From Flavobacterium sp. BFFFF2 (GTDB taxonomy: Bacteria; Bacteroidota; Bacteroidia; Flavobacteriales; Flavobacteriaceae): DNA of 64,000 bases. Position 1 is the stretch's first letter. Every line of letters begins with the position of its first letter. A program made the position numbers and the translations under genes. Under the pieces are notes generated by a model, which was given only the letters and a program-made list of their open reading frames with translations, was not told the DNA's origin and ran no database searches. Location of the stretch: the NCBI GenBank assembly GCA_002256385.1, contig NKJD01000009.1, positions 1 through 64,000 on the forward strand, given 5' to 3'. This document shows, one piece after another, positions 23,237 through 33,400 of the stretch.

Positions 23237-24997
23237 ATGGCTGAATTAAGTAAAGCACAAGAAGACTTTTTAACAGGCTTCAACTGGCACAATTATTCTG
23301 AAGGAATCGATCCGGTAGACGAAAAAAACCTACGTGAATTCGAAGAATTGGTTGCCAAAACATTTATTTCAACCAATCAAGTAGAGGTGGTTGAAGGCGT
23401 AGTGGTTCGTGTTACTGACCGCGACGTAATTGTGGATATCAATGCCAAATCGGAAGGGGTTATTTCATTAAACGAATTCCGTTACAACCCAAGCCTAAAA
23501 GTAGGTGACAAAGTTGAAGTGTTAATTGATGTGCGCGAAGACAAAACAGGTCAATTGGTTTTGTCACACAAAAAAGCAAGAATCATCAAATCATGGGATC
23601 GTGTTATTTCCGCTCATGATACAGGCGAAATCGTAAATGGTTTTGTTAAATGTCGTACGAAAGGTGGTATGATTGTGGATGTATTTGGTATTGAAGCATT
23701 CTTACCAGGTTCACAAATCGATGTGAAACCAATCCGTGACTACGATGTGTATGTGAATAAAATGATGGAATTCAAAGTGGTTAAAATTAACCATGAATTC
23801 AAAAACGTCGTTGTATCGCACAAAGCCTTGATTGAAGCTGATATCGAAGTTCAAAAACGCGAAATCATTGGTCAATTAGAAAAAGGTCAAGTATTAGAAG
23901 GTATTGTGAAAAACATTACTTCATACGGTGTGTTCATTGATTTAGGTGGTGTTGATGGATTAATCCACATTACTGACTTATCATGGTCACGTATTAATCA
24001 CCCAAGTGAAGTATTGGAATTGGATCAAAAATTAAATGTTGTAATCTTAGATTTCGACGATGAAAAAACACGTATCCAATTAGGTCTAAAACAATTGTTC
24101 CCACACCCATGGGATGCTTTAGATTCCAACTTGGCAATTGGTGACAAAGTGAAAGGAAAAGTAGTAGTTATTGCTGACTACGGTGCTTTCATTGAAGTAG
24201 CTGAAGGCGTAGAAGGGTTAATTCACGTTTCTGAAATGTCATGGTCAACGCATTTGCGTTCTGCCCAAGATTTCGTAAAAGTGGGTGACCAAGTAGAAGC
24301 TGTTATTTTGACTTTAGACCGCGATGAGCGCAAAATGTCATTAGGCATCAAACAATTAAGCCAAGATCCATGGACTGATATTACTACGAAATATCCAGTT
24401 GGATCACGTCATACAGGAATCGTTCGCAACTTTACCAACTTTGGTATCTTTGTAGAATTGGAAGAAGGTATTGATGGATTGGTGTACATTTCTGACTTGT
24501 CTTGGACCAAAAAAGTGAAACACCCATCTGAGTTTATCAACATTGGTGATTCTATGGACGTAATCGTGTTGGAATTGGATGTGGATGGACGTAAATTGTC
24601 TTTAAGCCACAAACAAACAACCGAGAACCCATGGGACAAATATGAAGGCACTTATGGCGTTGGAACGGTTCACAGTGGTACCATTACTGAAATGGTTGAC
24701 AAAGGAGCTACCGTTGAATTCGGTGGTGAAGTAGTTGCTTTTGTTCCTTCGCGTCATTTGGAAAAAGAAGACGGGAAAAAATTGAAAAAAGGCGATGTAG
24801 TTGACTTTAAAGTAATCGAATTCAACAAAGAATTTAAACGTATTGTGGCTTCACATACGGCTACGTTCCGCGATGAAGAAGATAAGAATGTAAAACAAGC
24901 CGAAATGGCAGCCTCTTCGACAGGTAACGAGAAATCAACTTTGGGTGATATCGATGCGTTGGCCGAATTGAAAGCTAAAATGGAAAAAAACGAGTAA
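23237..24997 (+). CDS. rpsA: 30S ribosomal protein S1
   Basis: This 586-residue protein consists of successive S1 RNA-binding domains. Each contains the pattern G.V..i..yG.Fv.l..gv.Gl.h.s, for example NITSYGVFIDLGGVDGLIHI and VIADYGAFIEVAEGVEGLIH. S1 unwinds mRNA on the small ribosomal subunit. The ATG has no Shine-Dalgarno sequence, normal for this phylum. Codon use is strongly biased to preferred codons, unlike the neighbours, as expected for a highly expressed gene. Promoter, structured leader and terminator are all visible. Confidence 0.96.
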   Translation: MAELSKAQEDFLTGFNWHNYSEGIDPVDEKNLREFEELVAKTFISTNQVEVVEGVVVRVTDRDVIVDINAKSEGVISLNEFRYNPSLKVGDKVEVLIDVREDKTGQLVLSHKKARIIKSWDRVISAHDTGEIVNGFVKCRTKGGMIVDVFGIEAFLPGSQIDVKPIRDYDVYVNKMMEFKVVKINHEFKNVVVSHKALIEADIEVQKREIIGQLEKGQVLEGIVKNITSYGVFIDLGGVDGLIHITDLSWSRINHPSEVLELDQKLNVVILDFDDEKTRIQLGLKQLFPHPWDALDSNLAIGDKVKGKVVVIADYGAFIEVAEGVEGLIHVSEMSWSTHLRSAQDFVKVGDQVEAVILTLDRDERKMSLGIKQLSQDPWTDITTKYPVGSRHTGIVRNFTNFGIFVELEEGIDGLVYISDLSWTKKVKHPSEFINIGDSMDVIVLELDVDGRKLSLSHKQTTENPWDKYEGTYGVGTVHSGTITEMVDKGATVEFGGEVVAFVPSRHLEKEDGKKLKKGDVVDFKVIEFNKEFKRIVASHTATFRDEEDKNVKQAEMAASSTGNEKSTLGDIDALAELKAKMEKNE

Positions 24998-25018
24998 TCA
25001 TCGTTTAGTTTCTTATAC

Positions 25019-25050
25019 ATGAAAAACCACTCTTCGGAGTGGTTTTTTTT
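25019..25050 (+). terminator. rpsA terminator
   Basis: A perfect hairpin AAAACCACTC-TTCG-GAGTGGTTTT is followed by more T residues, 20 bp after the rpsA stop codon. Confidence 0.9.
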
Positions 25051-25468
25051 GTTTCAGGTTTCAGGTTTCAGGTTTCAGGATTGTTGAGGCGAGGTAAAGC
25101 TCGGTCGGAGTAATTGTTTTTTTATTTGCGAACTGAAGTTCGCTTTCCTGAAGTGCACTGGACACCAAGGAAACTTTCGTCTAAGTATTTTCACAAGCTA
25201 ATGTTTGTGCACCTGAAGCACAATGGCTTCTTCCTTTTATTATCAAATGCACCGTTCTGTCTTTGGCCTCGGGTCAAGTTTCAAGTTTGTCAAGTTTCAA
25301 TTTTGTCAAATCTCAAATCTTTCAATCCTTCAATTTTTTAATCTTTCAATTTTTCAATATTAATATCCAAATTCTCGAATAAATCGTTAATAAGATTTAA
25401 TTCTTTAACAATTATTCACCCCAAAATCAGAGAAAGTTTCCCTACATTTGCGTTCAATTTTTTAAGCC
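25051..25468. other. Gene-free gap with mixed short repeats
   Basis: The gap holds TTTCAGG heptamers (25054-25080) and a hairpin GCGAACT-GA-AGTTCGC (25128-25143). Next come CTCGGGTCAAGTTTC (from 25268) and a TTCAATC/TTTCAAT run (25318-25362). A -7-like TACATTTG (25443-25450) lies just before the NTPase gene, but no -33 box is evident. Confidence 0.7.
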
Positions 25469-26008
25469 TTGGCCCGTTCTATCGTAATCATCACCGGTGG
25501 CCCCGGTACCGGAAAAACCACTATCATTGAAGGATTGATGGCCAAAGGACATGTTTGTTTGCCTGAGATTTCACGTGAAATTACCCTTGAGGCCCGAAAC
25601 CAAGGTTTTGAGCAATTGTTTTTAGAGAAGCCCTTATTGTTTAGTGAATTATTACTAGAAGGCCGAAAAAAACAATACCACCATGCTTTACATGATTCCG
25701 CTCCTATTGTTTTTATTGATCGGGGTGTGCCAGATATTTTGGCTTACATGCACTATATCGGCGATAGTTATCCGCCTTTTTTCGACCAAGCTTGTAAAGA
25801 GTTGGTCTATCATAAAATATTTGTGCTTCCACCTTGGGAAGACATTTACACCAGTGATTCGGAGCGGTACGAAAATTTCGACCAAGCAACCCTTATTTAT
25901 TCCCATTTACAAGAAACCTATTCGCATTATGGCTACGATTTAATTGTAGTACCCAAAGGGACTGTTGACGAACGTGTGGCATTTATTTGTGCTGCGATGG
26001 ATTTGTAA
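25469..26008 (+). CDS. AAA-family NTPase (AAA_28-like)
   Basis: This 179-residue protein has a Walker A motif near residue 10 (TGGPGTGKTT). A hydrophobic strand ending in DRGVPD (about residues 86-91) is the likely Walker B region. A late YFDQ-like segment and a short C-terminal domain resemble P-loop kinases and ATPases of the AAA_28 family. The likely start is a TTG at 25469, since no ATG precedes the P-loop. The substrate is unknown. The end overlaps the upstream leader of the aminotransferase. Confidence 0.75.
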   Translation: MARSIVIITGGPGTGKTTIIEGLMAKGHVCLPEISREITLEARNQGFEQLFLEKPLLFSELLLEGRKKQYHHALHDSAPIVFIDRGVPDILAYMHYIGDSYPPFFDQACKELVYHKIFVLPPWEDIYTSDSERYENFDQATLIYSHLQETYSHYGYDLIVVPKGTVDERVAFICAAMDL

Positions 26009-26058
26009 ACCAGCGGGAGTACTTAATTTTATCGTTATATTTGCGTCAAACCTTTGAT

Positions 26059-27561
26059 ATGCACCCAACTCAGACCGCTTCAGTAGTGTTGCCAGACACC
26101 CAATGGGAATCTTATTTTAAACCTTTTAGGGATCAAATTATTGGCATCAATCAGGTATTTGAAAGCCCCTTTGGGATGCAACAAATTGTATATACCGATT
26201 GGACCGCGAGTGGCCGTTTGTATGGACCCATTGAACATAAAATCAGTCATGAATTTGGACCCTTTGTAGCCAATACACATACCGAAACTACGGTAACTGG
26301 AACCACTATGACGCGGGCTTATCATGAAGCACGTCAAAAGATAAAAAAACACGTAAACGCTTCTGAATCAGATGTTTTAATCACGGATGGCACCGGAATG
26401 ACTGGTGTGGTAAACAAATTTCAACGCATTTTAGGTTTGCGTATTCCTGAAAACCTAAAACCCTACACCAACATTCCTGATTCCATGCGCCCTGTGGTTT
26501 TTATTTCGCACATGGAGCACCATTCAAACCAAACTTCTTGGCTTGAAACCACCGCCGATGTCGTGATTATTCCTTCAACGGCCGATGGTTTGTTGTGTGT
26601 CGATTCTTTTGCTGCTTTGTTGCCCAAATATGAAGATCGGGTGTTTAAAATGGCTTCCATTACCTCTTGTTCCAATGTAACGGGTATTAAAACGCCTTAC
26701 TATGAAGTAGCCAAATTAATGCATGCCCATGGTGGTGTTTGTTTTGTTGACTTTGCCTGTTCAGGTCCTTATGTGGACATTGACATGCATCCGGCAGATG
26801 CTGATTGTAGTTTGGATGCCATCTTTTTTTCGCCTCATAAGTTTTTAGGTGGACCTGGTACTTCGGGTGTGCTGGTTTTTTCCAATAAATTATATCAGAA
26901 TAATGTACCCGATTGCCCTGGGGGAGGCACCGTAAGTTGGACCAATCCTTGGGGAGAGCATCAATACATCGAAAATATTGAAGACCGTGAAGACGGTGGA
27001 ACGCCCGGTTTTTTGCAAGTAATAAAAACCGCTTTGGCCATTCATTTAAAAGAACAAATGACCGTGAAGGCCATCTTGGCCCGTGAACACGAATTGATCG
27101 ACTATATATTTCAACGCCTCGAAGTCATTCCAAATTTGGTTATTTTGGCCGAGCAACACCGCGACCGATTGGGCGTGTTTTCATTTTACATTGCCGACCT
27201 ACATTACAATTTAGGCGTCCGATTGCTCAATGACCGCTTTGGTATTCAAACCAGAGGTGGGTGCAGTTGTGCTGGTACTTATGGACATTTCTTATTGCAT
27301 GTAGACCAAGAAACCTCTCGCAATTTGGTTTGTCAAATTTCGGCGGGCGATTTGATCAAAAAGCCAGGTTGGATCAGACTTTCCATTCACCCAACAACCA
27401 CCAACGCTGAAATAAAATCGGTCTGTGATGCACTTGAACAATTGGCCGAAAACCACCAAGCATGGGCCAATGAGTATGTGTATCAACCCCAATCCAATTC
27501 ATTTTTACATGAAAAAGAATTGAATGGACAACATACACTACAGGTGTCATTGACTTGGTAA
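26059..27561 (+). CDS. Class V aminotransferase-fold PLP enzyme (NifS/SufS-like)
   Basis: This 500-residue protein has the class V fold-type I pattern. TNTHTET-like VANTHTETTVTGTTMTRAYH lies near residue 70, and SHMEHHSNQTSW near 150. VDFACSGPYVDIDMH comes before the PLP lysine in FFSPHKFLGGPGTSG, and RGGCSCAGTYGH with an active-site-like Cys lies near the end. These features are shared with cysteine desulfurases and related lyases, but the exact reaction is unclear. It is longer than SufS (about 410 residues). I chose ATG 26059 because the longer frame overlaps the preceding gene. Confidence 0.83.
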   Translation: MHPTQTASVVLPDTQWESYFKPFRDQIIGINQVFESPFGMQQIVYTDWTASGRLYGPIEHKISHEFGPFVANTHTETTVTGTTMTRAYHEARQKIKKHVNASESDVLITDGTGMTGVVNKFQRILGLRIPENLKPYTNIPDSMRPVVFISHMEHHSNQTSWLETTADVVIIPSTADGLLCVDSFAALLPKYEDRVFKMASITSCSNVTGIKTPYYEVAKLMHAHGGVCFVDFACSGPYVDIDMHPADADCSLDAIFFSPHKFLGGPGTSGVLVFSNKLYQNNVPDCPGGGTVSWTNPWGEHQYIENIEDREDGGTPGFLQVIKTALAIHLKEQMTVKAILAREHELIDYIFQRLEVIPNLVILAEQHRDRLGVFSFYIADLHYNLGVRLLNDRFGIQTRGGCSCAGTYGHFLLHVDQETSRNLVCQISAGDLIKKPGWIRLSIHPTTTNAEIKSVCDALEQLAENHQAWANEYVYQPQSNSFLHEKELNGQHTLQVSLTW

Positions 27562-27662
27562 AAAATCAAATTCTCAGTCATTCCTGGCAAATACTCATCT
27601 ACTGAAGTGCGCCCACATGGAATTGATATCTTTGTTTTGAGTTATACAAACTCCAAACAGGT

Positions 27663-29612
27663 ATGAAAAGCATTTATATACTATTAATTGGGTTCTTTAT
27701 TGGCATGTCCGTTCAGGCCCAGGATACACTCACTTTGTATCAACAGTGGCAAAAGCAACCACACGACCCCATCAAACTCAAGCTTGCTTTACAGTTGGCC
27801 GAACAATGTCAGGGATTGGCACCCAAGAGAACGCGTCATTATGCGCAATTGGCTTATTTGATTGCCCAGCGTATTCAAGACCCCATTTCAATGGGGAATG
27901 CCCTTATTTTTAAAGGAAATGCAGCCATCATTCAAGGAAATTACCCCGAAGCTTTAACCTGCATGGAATCGGCCAAAGACCAGTTTGAAGGCGTGGTTGA
28001 TCGGTTAAGTGGCGCAGAGAAAAAAGAAGCGATGCTGGGTTCTGCGCGTGCATGGGGCAGCATGGGAATCATTTTTTCGGAACAAAGCAATTACGCCCGT
28101 GCTTTGGGTTTCCATTTAAAATCATTACACATTTACCAACAGCTGAAAAACAACGAAAAGTCGGCACGGGTTAGCAATAATATTGGGGTTGTTTATTTGT
28201 CATTAAATAGCCCAGCCAAGGCTTTGCCATATTTTGTGCAAGCGCTTGAAGATTTAAAAAACAGCTCCGATCCGTCGCAGCCCAGCATGTGCACCAATAT
28301 TGGTAAGGCTTATGCGCACATGAATCAATACCAGCAAGCAGCCCGATATTATGGGTTGGCTGTTCAATTATTCACGAAATTTCCAGATGCCCGCGGATTG
28401 GGTGAATTATTTAACAACCAGGCATTATTGGCATTACAACAAAAACAGCCATTTGAGGCCTTGAAAAGGGCCCAAAGTGCTTTACAACAGTTTGCCTCTA
28501 TTGATGATAAATTTGGCCAAGCCGACACCGATTTAATCATGGCGAATTGTTATGCGTTCAATAAAAATTGGGATCAAGCCATTCAAAAGGCGCAACATTC
28601 TTTGCAGCTAGCTCGTACCTTGGGTGTTTGGGAGCAACAAAAATTAGCCGAAGAAAAACTAGCAGAATGGTTTGAATTGAAAGGCGATTTAGACAATGCC
28701 ATGCTGCATTATAAGGCGTTTAATGTGGCCAAAGACAGCTTGAACAACCAAGAAAACATGCGTTTGGGCATACAAACCGAATTGAATGAGGCCTTTGAAA
28801 AACGGGAGGCAGTCACCAAAAAGGAACAAGAAAAACAGCAAATCCGTTGGCAAGAGCAAGACAAACAGCACCAACAACTCTTCATTTTTGTGGTGGTGGC
28901 ATTGTTGCTCAGCATCGGGCTCGTTTTTGTGTTATTTAACCGGCACCAGCTCAAAAAAACACTGACTTTGCAAAAAGAATTGGCCGAATATGAGCAAAAA
29001 GCTTTGCATCTGCAAATGAACCCGCATTTTGTGTTTAATTGTTTGGGATCGATATCTAGTTTCATCGTGCAAAATGGCACTGATTCGGCTATCAAATATT
29101 TGGCTAAATTTTCAAAACTCATGCGGCTCACGTTAGAATATTCGAAAGAGGCCATTATTCCGATTAGCAAAGAACTGGAAAGCCTACAAAACTACCTAGA
29201 ATTGGAGCAATTGCGCTTTCACCGTAAGTTTGATTTTGAAATTGTGGTGGCATCCGAAGTGGAAGACGACATGGGCATTCCGCCTTTAATGATTCAACCC
29301 TTAGTAGAAAATGCGATTGTTCATGGGGTCATTCCAAAAGGAGGACAAGGACTTATTTTGTTGAAATTTAGTGTCGAAGGCCCACTATTGATCTGTGAAA
29401 TTACCGACAATGGCGTTGGTTTGCATTTTTCACAGCAGCAGAAAAAACAATCGATGGCTGCGCACAAATCGATGGCTTTGGATATTTTACGCAAACGATT
29501 GGAAATGATCACCGCAAAAACTGGAATTGCCGCTCATTTGGAAGCGTCTGAAATGACCGAAAATGGACATGTATTAGGCACCCGCATTGTATTACAATTA
29601 CCCATACAATAA
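27663..29612 (+). CDS. TPR-containing sensor histidine kinase (LytS-like)
   Basis: This 649-residue protein starts with a signal peptide (residues 1-20). Tetratricopeptide-type repeats follow (about 40-370), for example NNIGVVYLSLNSPAKALPYF. A charged coil (370-405) and one membrane helix (406-425) come next. The cytosolic kinase part has the phospho-acceptor in LHLQMNPHFVFNCL (His455) and an ATP-binding N-box PLVENAIVHG (Asn550). The periplasmic TPR domain probably senses a protein or peptide signal. The stop codon overlaps the start of the LytTR regulator by one base, so they form a two-component pair. Confidence 0.92.
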   Translation: MKSIYILLIGFFIGMSVQAQDTLTLYQQWQKQPHDPIKLKLALQLAEQCQGLAPKRTRHYAQLAYLIAQRIQDPISMGNALIFKGNAAIIQGNYPEALTCMESAKDQFEGVVDRLSGAEKKEAMLGSARAWGSMGIIFSEQSNYARALGFHLKSLHIYQQLKNNEKSARVSNNIGVVYLSLNSPAKALPYFVQALEDLKNSSDPSQPSMCTNIGKAYAHMNQYQQAARYYGLAVQLFTKFPDARGLGELFNNQALLALQQKQPFEALKRAQSALQQFASIDDKFGQADTDLIMANCYAFNKNWDQAIQKAQHSLQLARTLGVWEQQKLAEEKLAEWFELKGDLDNAMLHYKAFNVAKDSLNNQENMRLGIQTELNEAFEKREAVTKKEQEKQQIRWQEQDKQHQQLFIFVVVALLLSIGLVFVLFNRHQLKKTLTLQKELAEYEQKALHLQMNPHFVFNCLGSISSFIVQNGTDSAIKYLAKFSKLMRLTLEYSKEAIIPISKELESLQNYLELEQLRFHRKFDFEIVVASEVEDDMGIPPLMIQPLVENAIVHGVIPKGGQGLILLKFSVEGPLLICEITDNGVGLHFSQQQKKQSMAAHKSMALDILRKRLEMITAKTGIAAHLEASEMTENGHVLGTRIVLQLPIQ

Positions 29613-30382
29613 TGACAAAAGTACCCGCCATATTAATAGAAGACGATGTTCATTTACGCGAAGGCTTTAAAATGCTGCTCGAACGTTATGCGCCAGACAT
29701 GCAAGTAGTTGCGGAAGCCGACAGCGTCGCAACGGGCTTGGCTGTGTTGCAACAATATCAACCGCAGGTGGTTTTTTTAGATATCCACCTAACGGACGGA
29801 ACCGGTTTTGATTTGCTCGAAAATTATCAACAGCAATTTGGGGCGCTCACTTCGCAAGTGATTTTTATTACGGCGCATGAACAATACGCTTTAAAAGCCT
29901 TTCGTTTTAGCGCACTCGATTATTTGCTCAAGCCCATTGATCCAGACGAATTGCAAGCGGTGCTAATCAAATTACGTCAATTGGTGATTCAACAACACAG
30001 TTTTGCACACATCGATTTGCTGCTTGAAAACATGCGCAAACGCAACGATTCCTTTAAACGCATTGCCCTGACCAATTCTGATGGCATGCATTTGTTTGAA
30101 GTAGCCGATATTATGCGTTGTGAAAGCGAAGACAATTATACGGTGTTTTACATTAAGGGTCACAAACCAGTGCTCATTTCTAAAACACTGAAAGAATACG
30201 ATGACCTGTTAAGTGAACACGGATTTGAACGCGTGCACCAGTCGCATTTGGTCAATGGGGCTTATGTCAAATCGTATATCAAGAAAGAAGGCGGCTACTT
30301 GGTCATGACCGATGGGGCGCATATTCCGGTGTCGCAACGCAAAAAAGAACGGATTCAAGATTGGCTCAACCGAGGCTATTGA
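29612..30382 (+). CDS. LytTR-family response regulator
   Basis: This 256-residue protein has a receiver domain with the acidic pair D11-D12, phospho-acceptor Asp57 (VVFLDIHLTDG), and a conserved Thr/Lys pair (ITAHEQYALKAF...LLKPI). The C-terminal LytTR DNA-binding domain contains DIMRCESEDNYTVFYI and FERVHQSHLVNGAYV. It would be phosphorylated by the TPR kinase encoded just before it. The large secreted protein gene that follows after 109 bp is a plausible target, which is inference. Confidence 0.93.
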   Translation: MTKVPAILIEDDVHLREGFKMLLERYAPDMQVVAEADSVATGLAVLQQYQPQVVFLDIHLTDGTGFDLLENYQQQFGALTSQVIFITAHEQYALKAFRFSALDYLLKPIDPDELQAVLIKLRQLVIQQHSFAHIDLLLENMRKRNDSFKRIALTNSDGMHLFEVADIMRCESEDNYTVFYIKGHKPVLISKTLKEYDDLLSEHGFERVHQSHLVNGAYVKSYIKKEGGYLVMTDGAHIPVSQRKKERIQDWLNRGY

Positions 30383-30491
30383 CAAATTCTAAACGAGAAA
30401 GGACACTTACTCATTTACCCAAAATAAATTTATTTAAGCAACTTACATTTACATCACATTAATCAAAAAACGAATCTTAAAAACCAACAAC

Positions 30492-33400
30492 ATGAAACGA
30501 CTTTTACTCTTTTTCCTCCTCTGTTACGGTGGAATGCAAGCGCAAATTACGGTGACTAGTTTACCGCCCTACGAGGTGTGTGATACCGACACTGACGGAT
30601 TTAGTAATTTTAATTTATCATTTCAAATCCCATTGATCTTAAATGCTACTTCGCCTGCTAGTAGCCCCAATAATGCGTACGACGTCAGTTTCTATCAAAC
30701 GGTGGCCGATGCACAAACAGGTGCTAATCCATTGGCAAATTTGATTTATCAAAACACTGTTCCTGTAGCGCAGAACATCTATTTTAGGGTGTCCAATGCA
30801 ATAGGGGAGTATGCTGTTGGGACGCAACAGTTGCGTGTGAATTTAGCGCCTTATGTAAATCCAAATGTTACACCATTATCTGTGGTACAAAACAGTGGTA
30901 GCGGGATCACTGCGGTTGATTTAACTTCAAAAGACAATGAAATCACCTTTGGTGTTTCTAATACCCTTGTTTATTATTTTACTGACTGGGAAGCTGCGAT
31001 GAATAATGCGAATCCGATTGCAAATCCGACAAGTTTTATCAACACCGTCCCGTATCACCAAACCATTTGGGCCAGAGAAGTAAATGCCAGTACTGGTTGT
31101 TTTTCCATCACTTCTTTTGAGTTGGTGGTAAATGCGGTCACCTTGCAAGTGCCCACCCCTTATGTCCTATGCGATACCAACAACGATCAGGTGGAAGCTT
31201 TTGATTTGAATACCAAAACAGCTGAAATTTTAGGGAATGCAAATCCTAGCTCGTATGTTGTTCACTATTTTCCCACCTATGCAGATGCGACCAGTTTTAC
31301 CAATATGATTCCAAATAATTGGTATACCGGAAACAGTACAACAGTAATTGCGCGAATAGAAGACCTTACACAGAATTCTTCATACCAAGAAGTTGTACTC
31401 AAATTGAATGCAAATCCGGTAGTGACCATCACAGGCCAAAACACGGCTTGCATTGGAGAACAAGCCTTTTTGACTGTGTCTGCGGCCAACGTATCTCCGA
31501 CTGTTATCTTTGATTATAACATCAATGGATCACCAATGACGGCAACTACTACGCAATTGAATTATTTTATTATTCCTATTCCAACCGATGCAACTGGGCC
31601 TTTTACGGTGGCGGTGAGCAATGCGGCCTCCACCAATGATGGGGCTTACTGTTCTAGTCCGCAGACCGCGTCGGTTACTGTGATGGTGGGTTCATTGCCC
31701 AACGCCATGATGAATGTAAGTGCAACTACTGCTTGTGTGAATTCTCAGAATGTACAACTCACCATAGTAGGTACTAGCGGAACCCCACCTTTTACCTTTA
31801 CTTACGACATCAATGGAATAGCATCGACTGTAAGTTCAACACCAGGGACCATGATGGCCATTGTACCTTTTCCGACCACAGCGGCCGGTACTTATGTTGT
31901 TAATTTGCTGTCTGTAGCTTCTGGTAGTTGTGTGAATCAATTAAGTTATACGCCATCGGTAATTACCATTGAAAATGGGATAGTAGCCAATGATGTCCCT
32001 GAGTTAGCTGTAACTGATACGCCATTCAATGGGGTGGCCAATTTTGATTTGACTGCCCAATCGGCAGGCATCATTGGCAACCAAGCCAATTGTACAGTGC
32101 AATATTATTTGACGCAAGCAAATGCAAGCAATCAGACGAATGCGATTGCGAATCCAACAAGTTTCACTAATACAAGCAACCCGCAGACCATTTATGCCCG
32201 TATTTTTTCCAGTGGGGCTAACATATGTGTGCCAACGAACTCATTTTCAATCAGAGCGCTTGATCCATCAGTGATTTATATTCCTGATGCCAATTTTAAA
32301 GCCCAATTGGTGGCGGCCAATCCGAATAACCAAATTGCCATGAATGGATCGAGTTTTATTACGATTGATGTAAATCACGACGGCGAAATTCAATATGCTG
32401 AGGCTTTATTGGTGCAGCGTTTGCTGGTGATTCAAGCAAACATCGTTTCCATGGAAGGGGTGCAACATTTTATCAATTTAACCTCGTTGGCCTGTCATTT
32501 AAATCAAATTAATTATTTGCCCTTAAATGGCTTGGTTCATTTGCAAGAATTGCATTGCCAAAATAATGCCTTGACGAGTTTGACTGTAACAGGTTTAACG
32601 AGTTTGCAAACGTTGGATTGTGCCGATAACCAATTGCACAGTTTACAGGCTGTAGATATTACAGGTTTGTATTTAGTTAAAGCCAGTAATAATTTAATCA
32701 GCAATTTAATATTAGATAATGTACCATCGTTGCAAAACTTGTATTTCTCAAACAACTTGTTAGCAACTTGGTATTATTTACTGCCAGGACTGCGTATTTT
32801 GGATTTGAGTAACAATCAATTAACATCGTTTAATGCAAGTGGCACGGTAGGTTTAACTGATTTATATTTAACCCAAAATGCATTGACTTTACTCCAATTG
32901 GATACAATGAATTCCCTAACTACTTTGTACGCACAAAACAATCAAATTAGTACAATAAACTTAAGTGGTTTACCAGCTTTAACAACTCTTTATGTGAGTA
33001 GCAATCCATTGACCACGCTTGATGCCTCATCGAATTCACAATTAACCAATTTAAGTTTTGGGCAAACCCAAATGGTTAGTTTGTTTCTGAAAAATGGCAG
33101 TAATGAAACCATTGTATTTACCGATGTCATTAATACTACTACATTGCGATATATCTGTGTAGATCAGGAGCAAATGAGCGCTGTGCAAACCATGCTTAAT
33201 TCGATAAATAACAACCAAATTGTGTTGACTTCTTATTGTACCACCACCCCTGGCGGCAGCTACAATACGGTTACTGGTTGGGTGCGTTACGATTTTAATG
33301 GCAATGGCTGTGATGCCAACGATGATATGCAACCACTTATTAGAATGGCATTGAGTGAAGCCAATCCGAGTGGTACTTCAACAGCAATTGGTTTTACGAA

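Noticed and set aside
26080..26675. Minus-strand frames within the aminotransferase gene
   Set aside because: They are shadows of a well-supported gene on the plus strand.
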